64,000 bases of DNA from assembly GCA_000231825.2 (NCBI GenBank), contig JH720396.1:1-64000 (forward strand), given 5' to 3'. Every line of letters begins with the position of its first letter. The stretch's first letter is position 1. Both the position numbers and the translations under genes were made by a program. Below are positions 51,526 through 63,676 of this stretch, piece after piece. A model generated the notes under the pieces. The model saw only the letters and a list, made by a program, of their open reading frames with translations. It was not told the DNA's origin and ran no database searches. Origin of the DNA: Tetrahymena elliotti 4EA. Its lineage: Eukaryota; Ciliophora; Oligohymenophorea; Hymenostomatida; Tetrahymenidae.

Positions 51526-52153
51526 TAGATTATATGTAAAGGATAACAATTACGAACAAAAATTTGTATGAATTAATTTGTAATATTCAAATAAGATCTT
51601 TATATTAATTTATTTTCAATATTTCTTTTAAAATTAATCTAATGGACTGTGTTTACTAATTCTAATATTTTTACTGCTTTTAAATCTAATTTAATTTGAT
51701 TTACCAAAATATTTGAAATAAACATTAATTTGCATGTATTTGTTTTTGTCTTCAATCTTATTATTCTATTTGAATAACAAAAAATTTCTTAAATGTGCCA
51801 AAAACTTTAAATTCTTTTTGATGAAATTTCAAATAACAAGTAAAAATTTGAGTAATAATAAATTGTAAATACAGTTTTAATTGTAATTTGATGTATCTCT
51901 GTGTTCAGATAAGTAGACTCAAAACCAAAATCATATAGAAAAATTAGTATTAACTTCAAAATTTCTTAATATGTAAGAATTAAACAGAGCAAACAATTAT
52001 TAATTAATTTTTTAAATACAAAGAGAAATTAAATTATGAAGAAATACTTTTTCATTTGAAAAATTAATTGCTTAAATCCTCATTTTAAGAAATACCATTT
52101 TCCAAAAATATATCAATTCTTGATTAATCAAAATTAAATTTATTGGTTTTATT
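51526..52153. other. AT-rich spacer upstream of the kinase-LRR gene
   Basis: No supported feature; it runs into the assembly gap. Confidence 0.5.
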
Positions 52154-52767
52154 NNNNNNNNNNNNNNNNNNNNNNNNNNNNNNNNNNNNNNNNNNNNNNN
52201 NNNNNNNNNNNNNNNNNNNNNNNNNNNNNNNNNNNNNNNNNNNNNNNNNNNNNNNNNNNNNNNNNNNNNNNNNNNNNNNNNNNNNNNNNNNNNNNNNNNN
52301 NNNNNNNNNNNNNNNNNNNNNNNNNNNNNNNNNNNNNNNNNNNNNNNNNNNNNNNNNNNNNNNNNNNNNNNNNNNNNNNNNNNNNNNNNNNNNNNNNNNN
52401 NNNNNNNNNNNNNNNNNNNNNNNNNNNNNNNNNNNNNNNNNNNNNNNNNNNNNNNNNNNNNNNNNNNNNNNNNNNNNNNNNNNNNNNNNNNNNNNNNNNN
52501 NNNNNNNNNNNNNNNNNNNNNNNNNNNNNNNNNNNNNNNNNNNNNNNNNNNNNNNNNNNNNNNNNNNNNNNNNNNNNNNNNNNNNNNNNNNNNNNNNNNN
52601 NNNNNNNNNNNNNNNNNNNNNNNNNNNNNNNNNNNNNNNNNNNNNNNNNNNNNNNNNNNNNNNNNNNNNNNNNNNNNNNNNNNNNNNNNNNNNNNNNNNN
52701 NNNNNNNNNNNNNNNNNNNNNNNNNNNNNNNNNNNNNNNNNNNNNNNNNNNNNNNNNNNNNNNNNNN
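52154..52767. other. Assembly gap (614 N)
   Basis: The sequence is unknown here. Any apparent open frame across it is an artefact of N. Confidence 1.
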
Positions 52768-53202
52768 TTTAAATTATTTTACCTTTTTTGAAATATGTTC
52801 ATTTATTCATTTTGTTAGATTTTTATTACATTAAGAAAGCTTATTTTAAATAATTTTTTTGTCTTCTCCAAATAGCAAGATTAATGAAGAAGATAGAATT
52901 TTAAATATTTTAAATTGAAATAAAATAAAAAAAATAGTTTTTGTTTCTCATAAATATTAATTTTTAGAAGTAAAAATTCAGATTTAAATAAAATTCTACT
53001 TGAGAACATATGATAAGTTTTATTTAAAATTTTTATTGTTGAATTAAAATTCTGTTATGAAAAAATTCTATAAGGTGGAATTTATTTGTTTGTTTAATTT
53101 ATTTTTTTCTTTTAATAAATAATAATAATTTTCACCAATTATTTATTTTTTATAATTTAATAAGTAGAACTATTTTAAGTAGCAGTAATTAAAGTATTAA
53201 AA
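52768..53202. other. AT-rich spacer
   Basis: Nothing but A/T-rich sequence between the gap and the next plus-strand gene. Confidence 0.5.
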
Positions 53203-55548
53203 ATGTCAGAATTTTTTTCGCCATAAGATTAGGAAGTTAAAAATTTAGCAAATAATGTTTAAAACCATTTTTAAAAGAATACCTATCCATGTAAGCACAA
53301 AAATAAATACCAAAAACTCATAGAAAATAAAATGATGTCTTCTGATTATAATCTGAAAGATTCTTGTAATATTTTTTCAAAAAAGTAGATAGATGAGCAA
53401 TTTTTTATCACACTTCCTGACATAAAGTAAATCTATGAAAATGAATAAAAGATTATCAGCTAGTGGGAGTAAATTGTTAAGGATAAATAATAAGACTTAA
53501 AGAAATCTATAGAAACTAGCTCAAAAGAAAAAATTTATGCATTGAGCTCCAATTTTGAGATTTAAGATGCAGATTTAAATAAGAGAGTTAGGAGGAGATC
53601 ATCTTTAGTATCAGCAAATCCAGAAAAAAGAGATAATTTATTTGAATCAAATCATACTGAAAAGGATCAATTAAGCAGCTAATATTTTAGAAGAACATCA
53701 ATTGATAAAAGTGTCAATTTTTTGGCTAAGTCAGCTTTGTAAAATAAAGCTAAGAATAATATTGGTGCAATGCCTACTTATAGTGACTATTAAAAATTAA
53801 AAAAAATTAGTTTATAGGGAATGGATACTTTTTAAACAAATTATTCAACTTTTTATGAAACACCTAAACTCAGTTAATCATAGAAACAATTTAGACGCAA
53901 TCAAACATAAAAGCTTATGCAGACTGTAAGAATTGAAGAAGAATACAAAAATATTGAAAAGAAGGAGATTGTTACTTTTCCTTAACAATAAAAGTAGTAA
54001 GCTTTTGATTAAAAATCAAATTTATCTAAAGATTAAAACGAGACAGATGATTTCAAATTAATTAGCTTTTGTAATGATACCAATGGTTTTGCTAAGAGCA
54101 AATTCAACTAATCTCAAATATAATTTAATAATATGAAGACTAATGATATTTAAGAAATCAGGCAAATTATTGACTAATAATAAAACTAACAAACTTCTAA
54201 TTAATAAAAGTTAAAAGAGAACTTAAAGAAGAAATTTGATAAATTTAAGTTCATAAATAAGATAGACTTAGAAATGGGAGTCAACTATACCTTTGAAGAG
54301 CATCTAAATAGGATATCTTAAGAAAAAGAAACTTTATAAAATTTCTATAATCATATCAATAATGTGTAATTAGGATAATAAAGTGCAAACCCTAATTAAA
54401 ATAACAATTAATTTGATTCAAAGATTAATATTTCTCTCAAAAAGCATATCAGTTCTTAGATTTAGTCAAAAGCTTAATTTAATTCAAAAATTAATGTTTC
54501 TAAAACAAATGCTCTTAGCTCAAGTTAAACAAGTGTAAGAGATGGCCATCATTCTCTCAGGAAAAAGAAAGATGAGGCAAATTATAACACTTTACCTTCT
54601 TATCCTACATATCATTAACAAGGTTAGAAAACAACAAGTTCTCCTGCAGCTGTAATAGAAGTTCCTAACAATTTATTTATGAAGAATAGTAATAAGAGAT
54701 AATCAATTTTATCTCTTTAGTAGTCATAGAGTGTTGTCTAAAACTTTAACTTTCCTTTCTAATTTTTAAATTCTCTTTCCAGAGAGGAATCAACAAAAAT
54801 AAATACTGTTCAGTCTTTCTTCCCAGATTTCACAAATAATTTAAGATTTTTAGAAAAGTAAATTTAAATTTTATTTTTAATAAACTATTAATTGTTATAT
54901 AAAATAAGGTATAAGTAAACAAAGAAAAGAGCAGCAAGAGCTCTTAAAAAAATCCTAGGCTGGAATGAAAAAATGGCACCATTGATCTTAACAGAAGATG
55001 GGACAGAGATCAAAAAAGATCTTGATTTTTAGACAGCTTTTTTCGAAGAAGTAATAAAAAATCAAAAGTAAAACTCTATTAGAGAAGCTGGATTAAACAA
55101 AAAAGAAATAGGTTTCAAGTAAAATTCAACTGGAAATTCAAACATAATAACTCTAAGTTTTGATGCTATCTGGGAAAGCTTTTAAAAATATTAATACTTA
55201 AATAAAAATTTAATTGAAGTTTTAGAAAGAAAAGAAAAGGAATTATTTAAATAATATAGAAGCTCTTTGTTAGAAGAAATAGTGGATATCCATAAAATGT
55301 AATCTTAATAGCTTAACAAATACCCTCTTTCCAATAAGCAATATCAAGTTTTAGTTACCCTCCCAAGTAATATTTCATATATTTTAGACCGTAAAAACTA
55401 TCTCTAAAAAGAATAAGCACTTGATAACTTAGTAATGCATGAAATAAACTTAGGATAGTTCCCTTTTCTACTTTAATTTGATAGAATTAGGAGTAAATAT
55501 ATAAACCTCTCTAATCAAGTTATTCGTAATTATGAAAAATATGTATGA
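53203..55548 (+). CDS. 764-aa protein with disordered N-part and folded C-terminal domain, unknown
   Basis: Exons 53203-54857 and 54909-55548 (51-nt intron) sum to 765 codons. Residues 1 to about 550 are rich in Gln, Asn, Ser and Lys with short helical stretches (QKQLMQTVRIEEEYKNIEKK; EMGVNYTFEEHLNRISQEKE) and many phosphorylatable Ser/Thr. The last ~210 residues look folded and helical: KKRAARALKKILGWNEKM, LILTEDGTEIKKDLDFQTAF, ITLSFDAIWESFQKY, then LLEEIVDIHKMQSQQLNKYP and VLVTLPSNISYIL. I recognise no family. There are no membrane segments. The conserved feel of the second exon and the exact phase argue for a real protein, possibly a cytoskeletal or centrosomal component, but that is only a guess from composition. 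Confidence 0.75.
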
Positions 55549-55801
55549 AGCAAAAAATAATAGAATAAATTGATCTTACATATTTATTTGTTTAATAATT
55601 AAATTGAAAATATTAACTATGAATTTTAATTGAAATATCACTCACAAAAAGATTAAATGAGGAGTACTAATTTTTCTTATCTTTATCCAATAAATTTAAA
55701 ATTAATTAACAAATTAATATTAACTTACTGAATAATAAAGTATAAATTCATTCATTCATAAAGCAAAAAGAAAAGTGAAATAGCATGTAAAAGGATTTAT
55801 A

Positions 55802-55822
55802 AATAATGAGATCTTAGAGCTA
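55802..55822 (+). repeat. 21-nt direct repeat, copy 1
   Basis: AATAATGAGATCTTAGAGCTA; the second copy at 56268-56288 differs at one base. The flanks are only loosely similar. Confidence 0.6.
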
Positions 55823-56095
55823 TGAAACATGAAATGAATGAAATAAATAATCAATGCATTAAATAAAATATTCTGATATTTAAAAGTAATTAATTATTTT
55901 TTTAATTTTGCTCAAAAATTCATATTTAAAATAACTTATTCCTTATGAAGAAAAAACGATAATTAAAAATATTTATTGAAAGGTTTCTATTAATTTAAAT
56001 TAAGCACCAACAAACATATCTTTTAATATCTTTTAAAAAAAGAAATAAATGAGTAAAATAAATAAAATGATCTCCATATATTCCTCTATGAGATT

Positions 56096-56111
56096 GGGGA
56101 GGGGGTTGGTG
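56096..56111 (+). other. Isolated G-tract GGGGAGGGGGTTGGTG
   Basis: Intergenic G-rich island in very AT-rich DNA. It resembles the tract at 46383 (G-run, single A, G-run) and has four or more G-runs capable of G-quadruplex pairing together with GGTTGG. Confidence 0.65.
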
Positions 56112-56267
56112 AGAATTAATGAGGATTTACAGTAAATTTTATTTTGAAGATTAAAATTATAATTTTATTAAAATATTGAAAGTTTTATTCTAAATTAAAT
56201 TAAAGTTAATGAATAAGATATTTTAAAGAAAAAAAAGTAAAGTTCATAATAACATTAAATAAACAAT

Positions 56268-56288
56268 AATAATGAGATATTAGAGCTA
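56268..56288 (+). repeat. 21-nt direct repeat, copy 2
   Basis: AATAATGAGATATTAGAGCTA; matches copy 1 at 20 of 21 positions, about 466 nt away in the same spacer. Confidence 0.6.
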
Positions 56289-56537
56289 GATAATAATATG
56301 TAAAAAGAATAAAACAAATAAAATGAGGATTAAAGAAATTTTTAAATATTTTAAAAATAAGTTAATTATAATTTTAATTTTGGTTGTTTAAATTAATCTA
56401 TTCATCAATTAATTCAAACAGATATTTTAATATATATTTTGTTGATTTTTGTTTGCTTTTTGTAATTGAGTTTATTCTAAATTCTCTATTTTGTTATTAT
56501 AAGCATTTCATTTTTAATTTACATTTTTATTTATTTT

Positions 56538-58440
56538 TCATTTCACCCAAGCACCAATGTAAGATAAATCTAAGTTCATGGTTTCGAATTTATAGGCTTC
56601 GTGGAGGAAATTCATGTAATCTAAGAATGCAGGTTTACCAATCTTTTTGAATTTGTATTTTACTTCAATTTAATCACCAGGCATCAAGCTGTAATTATTT
56701 GATTTGGCTAAAACACCATTTATGAAGGGGAATATTTAGTATTCATATTTTAACACTTTGTTTGAAAGCTTTTAATATTTAGTATAGTAATCGAATTCAT
56801 CTTTAACATCATCAGTTGGTTTTAAAAGATTCTTTTTCTCATCCCATTTAGTTTATTAAGAGAATAATTCTACAAAGATAATCATCTTTTTAGTGGGAGA
56901 GTCGCTGTAGAAACCTATTTTTAACATCTCATATTTCTCATTTTCCAAGTCATTCAAAAGATGGTCAAGCAAATTAGTTAAAATTTTAGAACACACTACA
57001 AAGCTTGCATCTGCAAAGAATTAGTTTCCAAAGCATCTAGTTTCTATTTCTTTTGTTTTAACATATTCAAACCCAAATATTTCTTTAGTATTATGATAAG
57101 CAATAAAAGCACCATCCATTCTACCTATAATTATAAATTTTTAAATTTATCTCTATGATTGCTAATATTCAAATTTTTTTACCTATTTTAAGTTAAAATG
57201 CATATTTAAGCATGGCGCCGCGGATAAGATCATAGTATTCTCTTTCAAAGGATGAATGTAAACCAAACTTGCTATTTATCTTATAGTCTATGTGATCAAG
57301 ATAGTTATTTAAATCATAACGAATAGGACATACTGCTCTTGTCTTTATTTCAAAGACAAAAGGTAAACCAGTTTTTGGATCTATTGCCTAACAATCAATT
57401 TAAGAACGTAAGCAAATATCTATTAAATAAAAAAAATTTTTTAATATTAGATCATTCAATTTTAGAAATGCAAAAAACTATAAACTTCTTGATAAACAAT
57501 TTTATTCATATTTTCCTATTAAAATAATGAAAATTTATTTTATTTACTTTTATTGAGTTTCATAAAACGATGGTGATCATCATCTATGAGCTATTCCTTT
57601 ACAGGACTATTTTTTAGTAAACCATTTCTGAAAGTTTCAGGATCTAAGGTAAGTTATCTTTCCATAACTTTACCTAAGTCCATCAAGATTTAATTAGGAG
57701 TTTCAAATAAACCACTGTCACTATCAAGAGCATATATACCATTTTTAGGATCTAATTTACGAAGCATGTTTGAAGTAGGCTTTCTTTAAGAAATCATATA
57801 CTTTTTAGGCTCTTAATCATATGCAGAAGAGATATTATCAAAGCTAGGATTACGGAAAGATGAAAAAAGGAAATAAATTTGAGAAAGTACATTAGAAATA
57901 GTTGAAGTACTCATAACATAACGAATGTTGCTTTATTTAGCAAAATCAAGTAAAAGTTTATCATTAGAGGGAGGAATATAAGGAGGAATACGGTCGAAAT
58001 CAATTTCATCGGGCTGAGGAATATTTTTCAAAAACTCACCACCATCTGGTTATAATTAAGCAATATCTTCTAACTTGTAAAGACCAGGATTATATACAAC
58101 TTAATCTAAATTATGCATGAGTTTAGGGACTCTATGAAAGGTTTATTCATTTTCGATATTGATAATATTGACATCATCCAAGGGAATTTAAATAGAATTA
58201 AAAGAAGAATTAAAAATAAATCTGCTTGATTATCTCTTTTCTTTAATTTCTTCTACTTCTCCCTCTTTTCCAGCTTCTGTACCCTCAATCTTAAGAGTTT
58301 CAGCAAATCTCTTAGCATGAATATCTTCATCTTCTTCTGTTTTCTTTTACTTTTCAACTTCTGATTTTGTAAAATTTTACTATTGCTAATACTACTATTG
58401 TTACTATTGATATTATTGCTGTTGCTACTATGCATATTGG
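56538..58440 (-). CDS. Pet127-like mitochondrial protein with polyglutamine N-terminus
   Basis: Pet127 proteins act in mitochondrial RNA surveillance and 5' processing. Family blocks in order: DFDRIPPYIPPSNDKLLLDFA; IRYVMSTSTISNVLSQIYFL; QILMDLGKVMERQLTLDPETF; CLRSQIDCQAIDP, after a ~230-nt intron; TGLPFVFEIKTRAVCPIRYD; LHSSFEREYYDLIRGAMLKYAF; then, after a short intron, GRMDGAFIAYHNTKEIFGFEY and MLKIGFYSDSPTKKMIIFVE. The C-terminus is DLSYIGAWVK, TGA 56538-56540. The CLRSQIDC and FEIKTRAV segments include the acidic and Lys residues of the nuclease-like fold. The same frame upstream of 58370 is mostly Gln (TAG/TAA/CAA runs with Tyr). No ATG was found in frame there, so the start, perhaps in a further exon with a targeting sequence, is unknown. 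A GC-rich patch (GGCGCCGCGG) lies in the coding part near 57215. Confidence 0.85.
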
Positions 58441-59861
58441 TTTTATTAATTATTATGTTATCTCTTTCTCCCTTTTCTTAAAAAAATGTAAATTAATGAT
58501 CAATAGTCCTTTAAGCTATTATATAACTCTTAATTCATTATTTAATGACGAGAAGAGAGTTTTAATCATTTTATTAAATAAAATGTTAAAAATTCGATTT
58601 TAATTTTATTTGAAATGAAAAAGCCAACTTCATAATAAAATAAATTACTGTGGGTTTTGAGTTGAAAATCTATAGCTATTTATCAATAATGGGTTAGTAA
58701 ACTTTTTTTAAGTACAGAGAAGCTTTCTTAAAAACATGATTCCTTATTAAATTATAAAATGTCGCTTTATTTATTAAGATCAATCTAAATTTTTAATTTT
58801 TGGTTGAGTAGATTTTTAAGAAATACAAAATATTGTAGTGCTTTTAAATTTGTTATTTGTTTCTTCTTTTTTCTAAATATTTCTATTCACAAGATATGTA
58901 AATATGTATCAGCAATAAATAAATAAGTCTTTTGGATCCAATTAATTAATTATTTTAGGAAAGCTTTTTGGTTCATAATTTAACTTCAATTTTTTTTGTA
59001 TTAAAAATCAATGAAGAGCACAATATATTTTTGATAAGGGTTAAACTTCATTTTAAATACTTTGAATTCTCATTGATATTCAATGAATTATTAAATTTGT
59101 ATTAATTTAGTAGAAATAAGTGAAAGTTCTATTCTTTCATTTTTTAGATAGTAGATATTCATAAATTCTAATATTCTTAATATCCATATTTCAAATACCA
59201 TCTCATTTTTTATTAAAATTAATTGGTTTTTTCATACAAAGTTTTATATCATTTTTTTAATTTTGGAATATTAAATAAAAATAAATGAATTTAATTTTTA
59301 ATCTATTTGTGTGGGCTTTCAAAGATTATTATTTAATTATTTTAGAAGAAAAAAACATAATACTCTAAAATAATCATTTTAAAGTGTTGAAAAGTTAAAA
59401 TTGGCTTTCATCTTTTAAATTTTAATTTAATTAATTGGTGATGAAAATTATTATGATTTTTCATTTTTATTTTGAAAATATTTTTTAAATGCTTAGTCAG
59501 TATTAATATTAAATTTCATGGATAAAGAAAAGTTAATTTTTGTTTAATATCTTATTTCAAAGAAAATGATAATTAAATCATGAGTTAATAAATTCCCTAA
59601 AACAACTTTGTTTTCTTAATTATATTTATAAAGTAATATTTATTAAAGCTTCATATTTTAACATTTTTAATCAGAATTATAAATATTTGATTTCTTTGTC
59701 TAAGTAGACTCTATTGTATTGGCAAAAAAGTATTATATTGCAGATGAATTACTGATAAAACCTTGTATGGTTAGTATTATAAATCTTATAATAAATATTA
59801 CTTGTTATTATAAATACATTGAAGAAATATTAAGTTAAAGTTAAAGAGGTAAAAAAAAATC
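58441..59861. other. Long AT-rich spacer
   Basis: Lies between divergent genes. It may contain the missing first exon of the Pet127-like gene; otherwise nothing is supported. Confidence 0.45.
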
Positions 59862-61364
59862 ATGGATAAGATTCACTTACCAATGCTTGTTATAAATGCT
59901 GACGATTTTGGTTGGTTTCAATAAAGAGATACTGGTATCATAGAAGGCTTTGAGAGTGGTGCTATAAGCTCAACTTCTGCAATAGCTAATGGAAACTATT
60001 TGGAGGAAAGTTTAAATAAAGTTAAAGATTAAAATTATGGCATAGGCCTACATTTGAATTTAACAGATGGTCCACCTGTTTATAAAGAAAATTTAACATC
60101 TAATAGTCTAGTAGGGAAATACATGTGGTATCCTAATGATTATGAGGGTCAGATAGAAATCAATGGATTCCATGGTTTATTTCCTTTACACTCTCTTATT
60201 AAGCAAGGAAAAATAAAGGAAATAGATTTAGAAAATGAAATAAGATCCTAAATAGTTAAATTTATTTCACTTAGAGGGAAACTTCCCTCTCATATTGATG
60301 GTCATAAGCACATATAAATGATACCATTGATTGCAAAAATTCTAGGACCTATAATGACTAGAGAGTTTGGTATTTATAAAGTTAGATTTTCTTTTGATGA
60401 AAGTGAAAAACTTTCTAAAGACATGAAGTTTTAATATGAAGAGTCTATCAAAATTTATAAGCGTTATGGTATAAATTCTACTGATTATTTTTTTGGTAAA
60501 TTTGGAGATGGCAAATTTAGTAAGGATAGTATTATCAAGAATTTAGAGATTTTTAAAAGTAGAGTTAAGAAATCTGCTAATCTTTCAGTTGAAATGATGT
60601 GCCATGTTGGTTATCCTTCAGTTAATCCACCTAAATGCTTTTCTAGTTCCTAATAAAGAGTTAAAGAATTAAGAATTCTATAAGATGATAGTCTCTAGAA
60701 CTATATTAAAGATAATTATTAACTTGTCTCTTATGATGAAGTAGATAGTAATAGTAATATCAAAGATCAAAGTTTAAGAGAAATTCATTAAATAAATTAT
60801 AAAAAGTAGCTTATAATATCATGCTGCTGCATTTCTGAAGAAGAAGAATGTTTAGATTCTTTAGATCATATTGCAGACCTATTAAAAAATTCAAAAGACA
60901 CATATTTTGTATAGATTGGACATGATGGTTCTAATAAGAATTATTTAATTGATTATATTAATAAATTAAACAAAATCAAATAAGATAACTTAGATATCAA
61001 AGATAGACTAATTTACATGCATAGCATAGAAAAATAATAAATTAAAAAAAGCTTAAAAGAGGTAGATATTTATCTTAGCTATTCTCCTTCAGAAAGTTCA
61101 ACTGAATAAGAAATAATTAAAGAATGTATCTCCTAAAGTATTATTTGTGTAGCAAGGAGTACAAAACTTAACTTATCAATTATACAGAATGAACAAAATG
61201 GGATTGTATTTGACTAAAACAAGAATATAGTAAATAAATGTCTAACTATTATTTAAAATACTAATTCTACTGCTTCTATCATCAAAAATAATTTGAAATC
61301 TTAATAGATTAATTAAGTAAAGAATTTTAATGATTTTGATGAAGAATAAAAATAATTGGATTGA
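59862..61364 (+). CDS. YdjC/ChbG-type deacetylase fused to a GT-B glycosyltransferase-like domain
   Basis: Intronless, 501 codons. Residues 8 to about 290 are a YdjC-family domain: MLVINADDFGW (metal-binding Asp14/Asp15), SAIANGNY, GIGLHLNLTDGPPVY, PSHIDGHKHIQMIP (His144, His148 and His150 region), MTREFGIYKVRF and EMMCHVGYPSV. These enzymes remove N-acetyl groups from chitin-type or related oligosaccharides using a divalent metal. From about 336, DTYFVQIGHDGS, DRLIYMHSIEKQQIKKSLKE, VDIYLSYSPSESSTEQEIIKE and NEQNGIVFDQNK follow the C-terminal half of a GT-B (GT4-like) fold, including an E..xE-type segment. The N-terminal half of a GT-B enzyme is absent, so this part may be catalytically incomplete or a binding module. 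There is no signal peptide, which suggests a cytosolic enzyme. Confidence 0.85.
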
Positions 61365-62028
61365 AATAACTTTTTATCAATTGTAAATGTTTAATTTATT
61401 TGTTTTAATCTTACCTAAAATTTGTTAACCATAATATGAATAAAGAAGTGAAAAAAAATAAAAAAATGCATACCTTCATTTTATTTTTTTTTGAAAATCC
61501 AAATTATTTCATAAATAATATACTGTTTCAATGGGAAGATTTTGAATTAAAAATTGGAATTATTTTAAATGAAATAAAGTTGAATATAAAATGATTAATA
61601 GTAAATGAACTGAAAAAGTATATTAAGACAAAATATACAATAATAAATGGAAACAATTAATGTTGTAATAATGTTAATTGATTTTGAATTTGTAGGTATG
61701 TATTGATTCGTTGTTTGTTTGTTTGATTGAATATAGTAGGAATAATTATTAAATAGATGGACATCTATATTATATCATATTATATTAGTTATTAAAATAG
61801 ATGTATTTTTGTATTCCTAAAATAAGTAAAGTTCATACGTGTGAAAATTTGAGGAATATTGATTGCCTAATTTTACATTTTACATTTGATTAAAACTTTA
61901 TAATCCTATTAATTATATCAAAAAAACAAGATTACTTTTTCAAGAATCTTTATTAGTAAAATTTAAGACTGATAGAGAGATTGTTTGGTTGATTGATATT
62001 TTAGTTAGTTTATTTATTTACTTATCTA
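61365..62028. other. AT-rich spacer between convergent genes
   Basis: No supported feature apart from short GTTTGTTTGTTTG-type runs near 61713. Confidence 0.5.
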
Positions 62029-63676
62029 TCATTATTATGTGTCACTAGTTTAGGGTATCATATTTTTAGATATTTATTTACTATTTTTCATTTCTTGCAT
62101 TTACTGCTGCTACATGATTCCATCATTATTTAATTCTTATAGTTATTACTGTACAATAGCATCATCTTACTTAGTTTGCTTTGTAGTTTCTTTTGTTTTT
62201 TTCGATTTACTTTTTTTAGAAGGGGTAATCATTTTAAAGAATTTTTCTGAAATTTCTTTCATTTTATCAAAGCAGTTTAGTTATTTAGTTTTATTTGGAA
62301 TTATTTCAAACATATCATCAGTTTAGTTTCCTTTATGTTCTTCAATTGCAAAAGCACATTACTTAACTAACGTATCTATACTTTAATTTACAGACTCTCC
62401 AGTTAGAGCGCTAATTGTTATTAAAATAAAATAATGGTTTAATTTTTAATAATTATTGATAGATTTTTGAAGAGAAATTTTAATTTTCTAAATATACAAC
62501 AAATAAATTCATTTAAAAGAAATAGTTAAATTTAATGTATTTATTATTTATTACCTTGTTTCAAAGTAGTTAATATTAAATTTAGAAGCAAGGTTAGCTC
62601 CCTAAAGAGCACTAACTTATCTTTCCTAATTTTTTAATAATTGATTTACTATGTATAAAAGTTAAATGAAATAGAAGAAATATTATCTTTACCTCCTACC
62701 TATCAACTTTATTTCCAATTAATATTTTTTTAACAGTTTTACTAGAATAATCATCTACTTATTGTAGCCAGTATTCTTCAATTTCTATTTTATTCAATTA
62801 TAATTATTATTATTTTATAATTTCCAAAGAGTGTAATTGAAATTTGTAAACGACATAACATGTAAACAAACAAATTTTATATTTTTAAATAAGAAATTCA
62901 GGCTTAAGCACATATTATACATATAATCAAATGTTATCTTGTGATTATTAAAAAAAGTTTTACATTTGCTTTCATTTATTTTAAAAGTATTTAGCTTTTT
63001 TTTAAGTGCTCAAAAAAAAAAATTAAGAAAAATAATTTTTGAAATTACTTTTAAAACTTTCATAATCGGTTAAGTCAAATGTGAGAATAACACCATCGGC
63101 CTTTTGGAAGAATGATTTTGTTATAGAAACGTACTTTTCCTAGCCAGCTGTATCCCATAAATTAATTTTAATGCTCAAGTCATTAACTTTGATTCTTTTT
63201 TTGAAATGATCAACACCGACTGTAGGATTTGGTCTCATTTTCATAGCATCGTTGCCGTTATTAAAATTGCTTGGATTTCCATTTGCTTATAAGTTCCATA
63301 TAATAATTAGATTAAATTTAAATAATTTCTTTTAAAAAAGCATGATAAGCAGTTAATTAAAAATTATCCTTACTGCCAAATTCATCACAATCATTATCAT
63401 TGTTGTTATCAGAAATATACTTTTGAGCTATGCAAGTTTTCCCTGCTCCTGTTAAATATACAAAGTGAAAAATAAATAAAATAGTTATTGATTTTCTTCA
63501 ATTAGAATGCTAAATTATTATTTAAAACTATCTTAATAAATCACTATTCATTGATGCTAATTCCTTTTCAGTATTAATTCTCAATTTTTGTTGAATGGAT
63601 TTAAAAACTCTCTATTCCTAAATTGCTTAAATTGTTTACCTGAGTTTCCTATAATAATAATATCTATTTGCACCAT
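62029..63676 (-). CDS. Rab-like small GTPase with Gln-rich C-terminal extension
   Basis: Membrane-traffic type GTPase. Exon 1 (63640-63676) and exon 2 (63374-63448) rebuild the P-loop IIIIGNSGAGKTCIAQKY across an intron. Further exons carry the switch I region (RPNPTVGVDHFKKRI), switch II LWDTAGQEKYVSITKSF, ADGVILTFDLTDYES, the guanine motif LIGNKVDR and the FETSALTGESV motif. An insert rich in Asn (DNNNDNDCDEFG and NGNPSNFNNGNDA) sits between P-loop and switch I. The C-terminal ~110 residues are Lys-rich (ITPSKKSKSKKTK) then Gln/Asn-rich and end in SDTQQ, with TGA 62029-62031. No C-terminal Cys for prenylation is present, unlike typical Rabs. All GTP-binding motifs are intact. Some intron borders are approximate. 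Confidence 0.85.

Larger units (their letters stand above)
55549..56537. other. AT-rich spacer with a dispersed direct repeat and a G-tract
   Basis: No gene. It holds two copies of a 21-nt sequence (55802-55822 and 56268-56288, one mismatch) and a G-tract at 56096-56111. The two flanking genes converge here. Confidence 0.5.

Noticed and set aside
52143..52772. 209-codon frame
   Set aside because: It consists of assembly-gap N.
58253..58435. Minus-strand Ser/Asn-rich frame starting MHSSNSNNINSN
   Set aside because: Shadow of the polyglutamine/Pet127-like frame, which is continuous with the conserved core.
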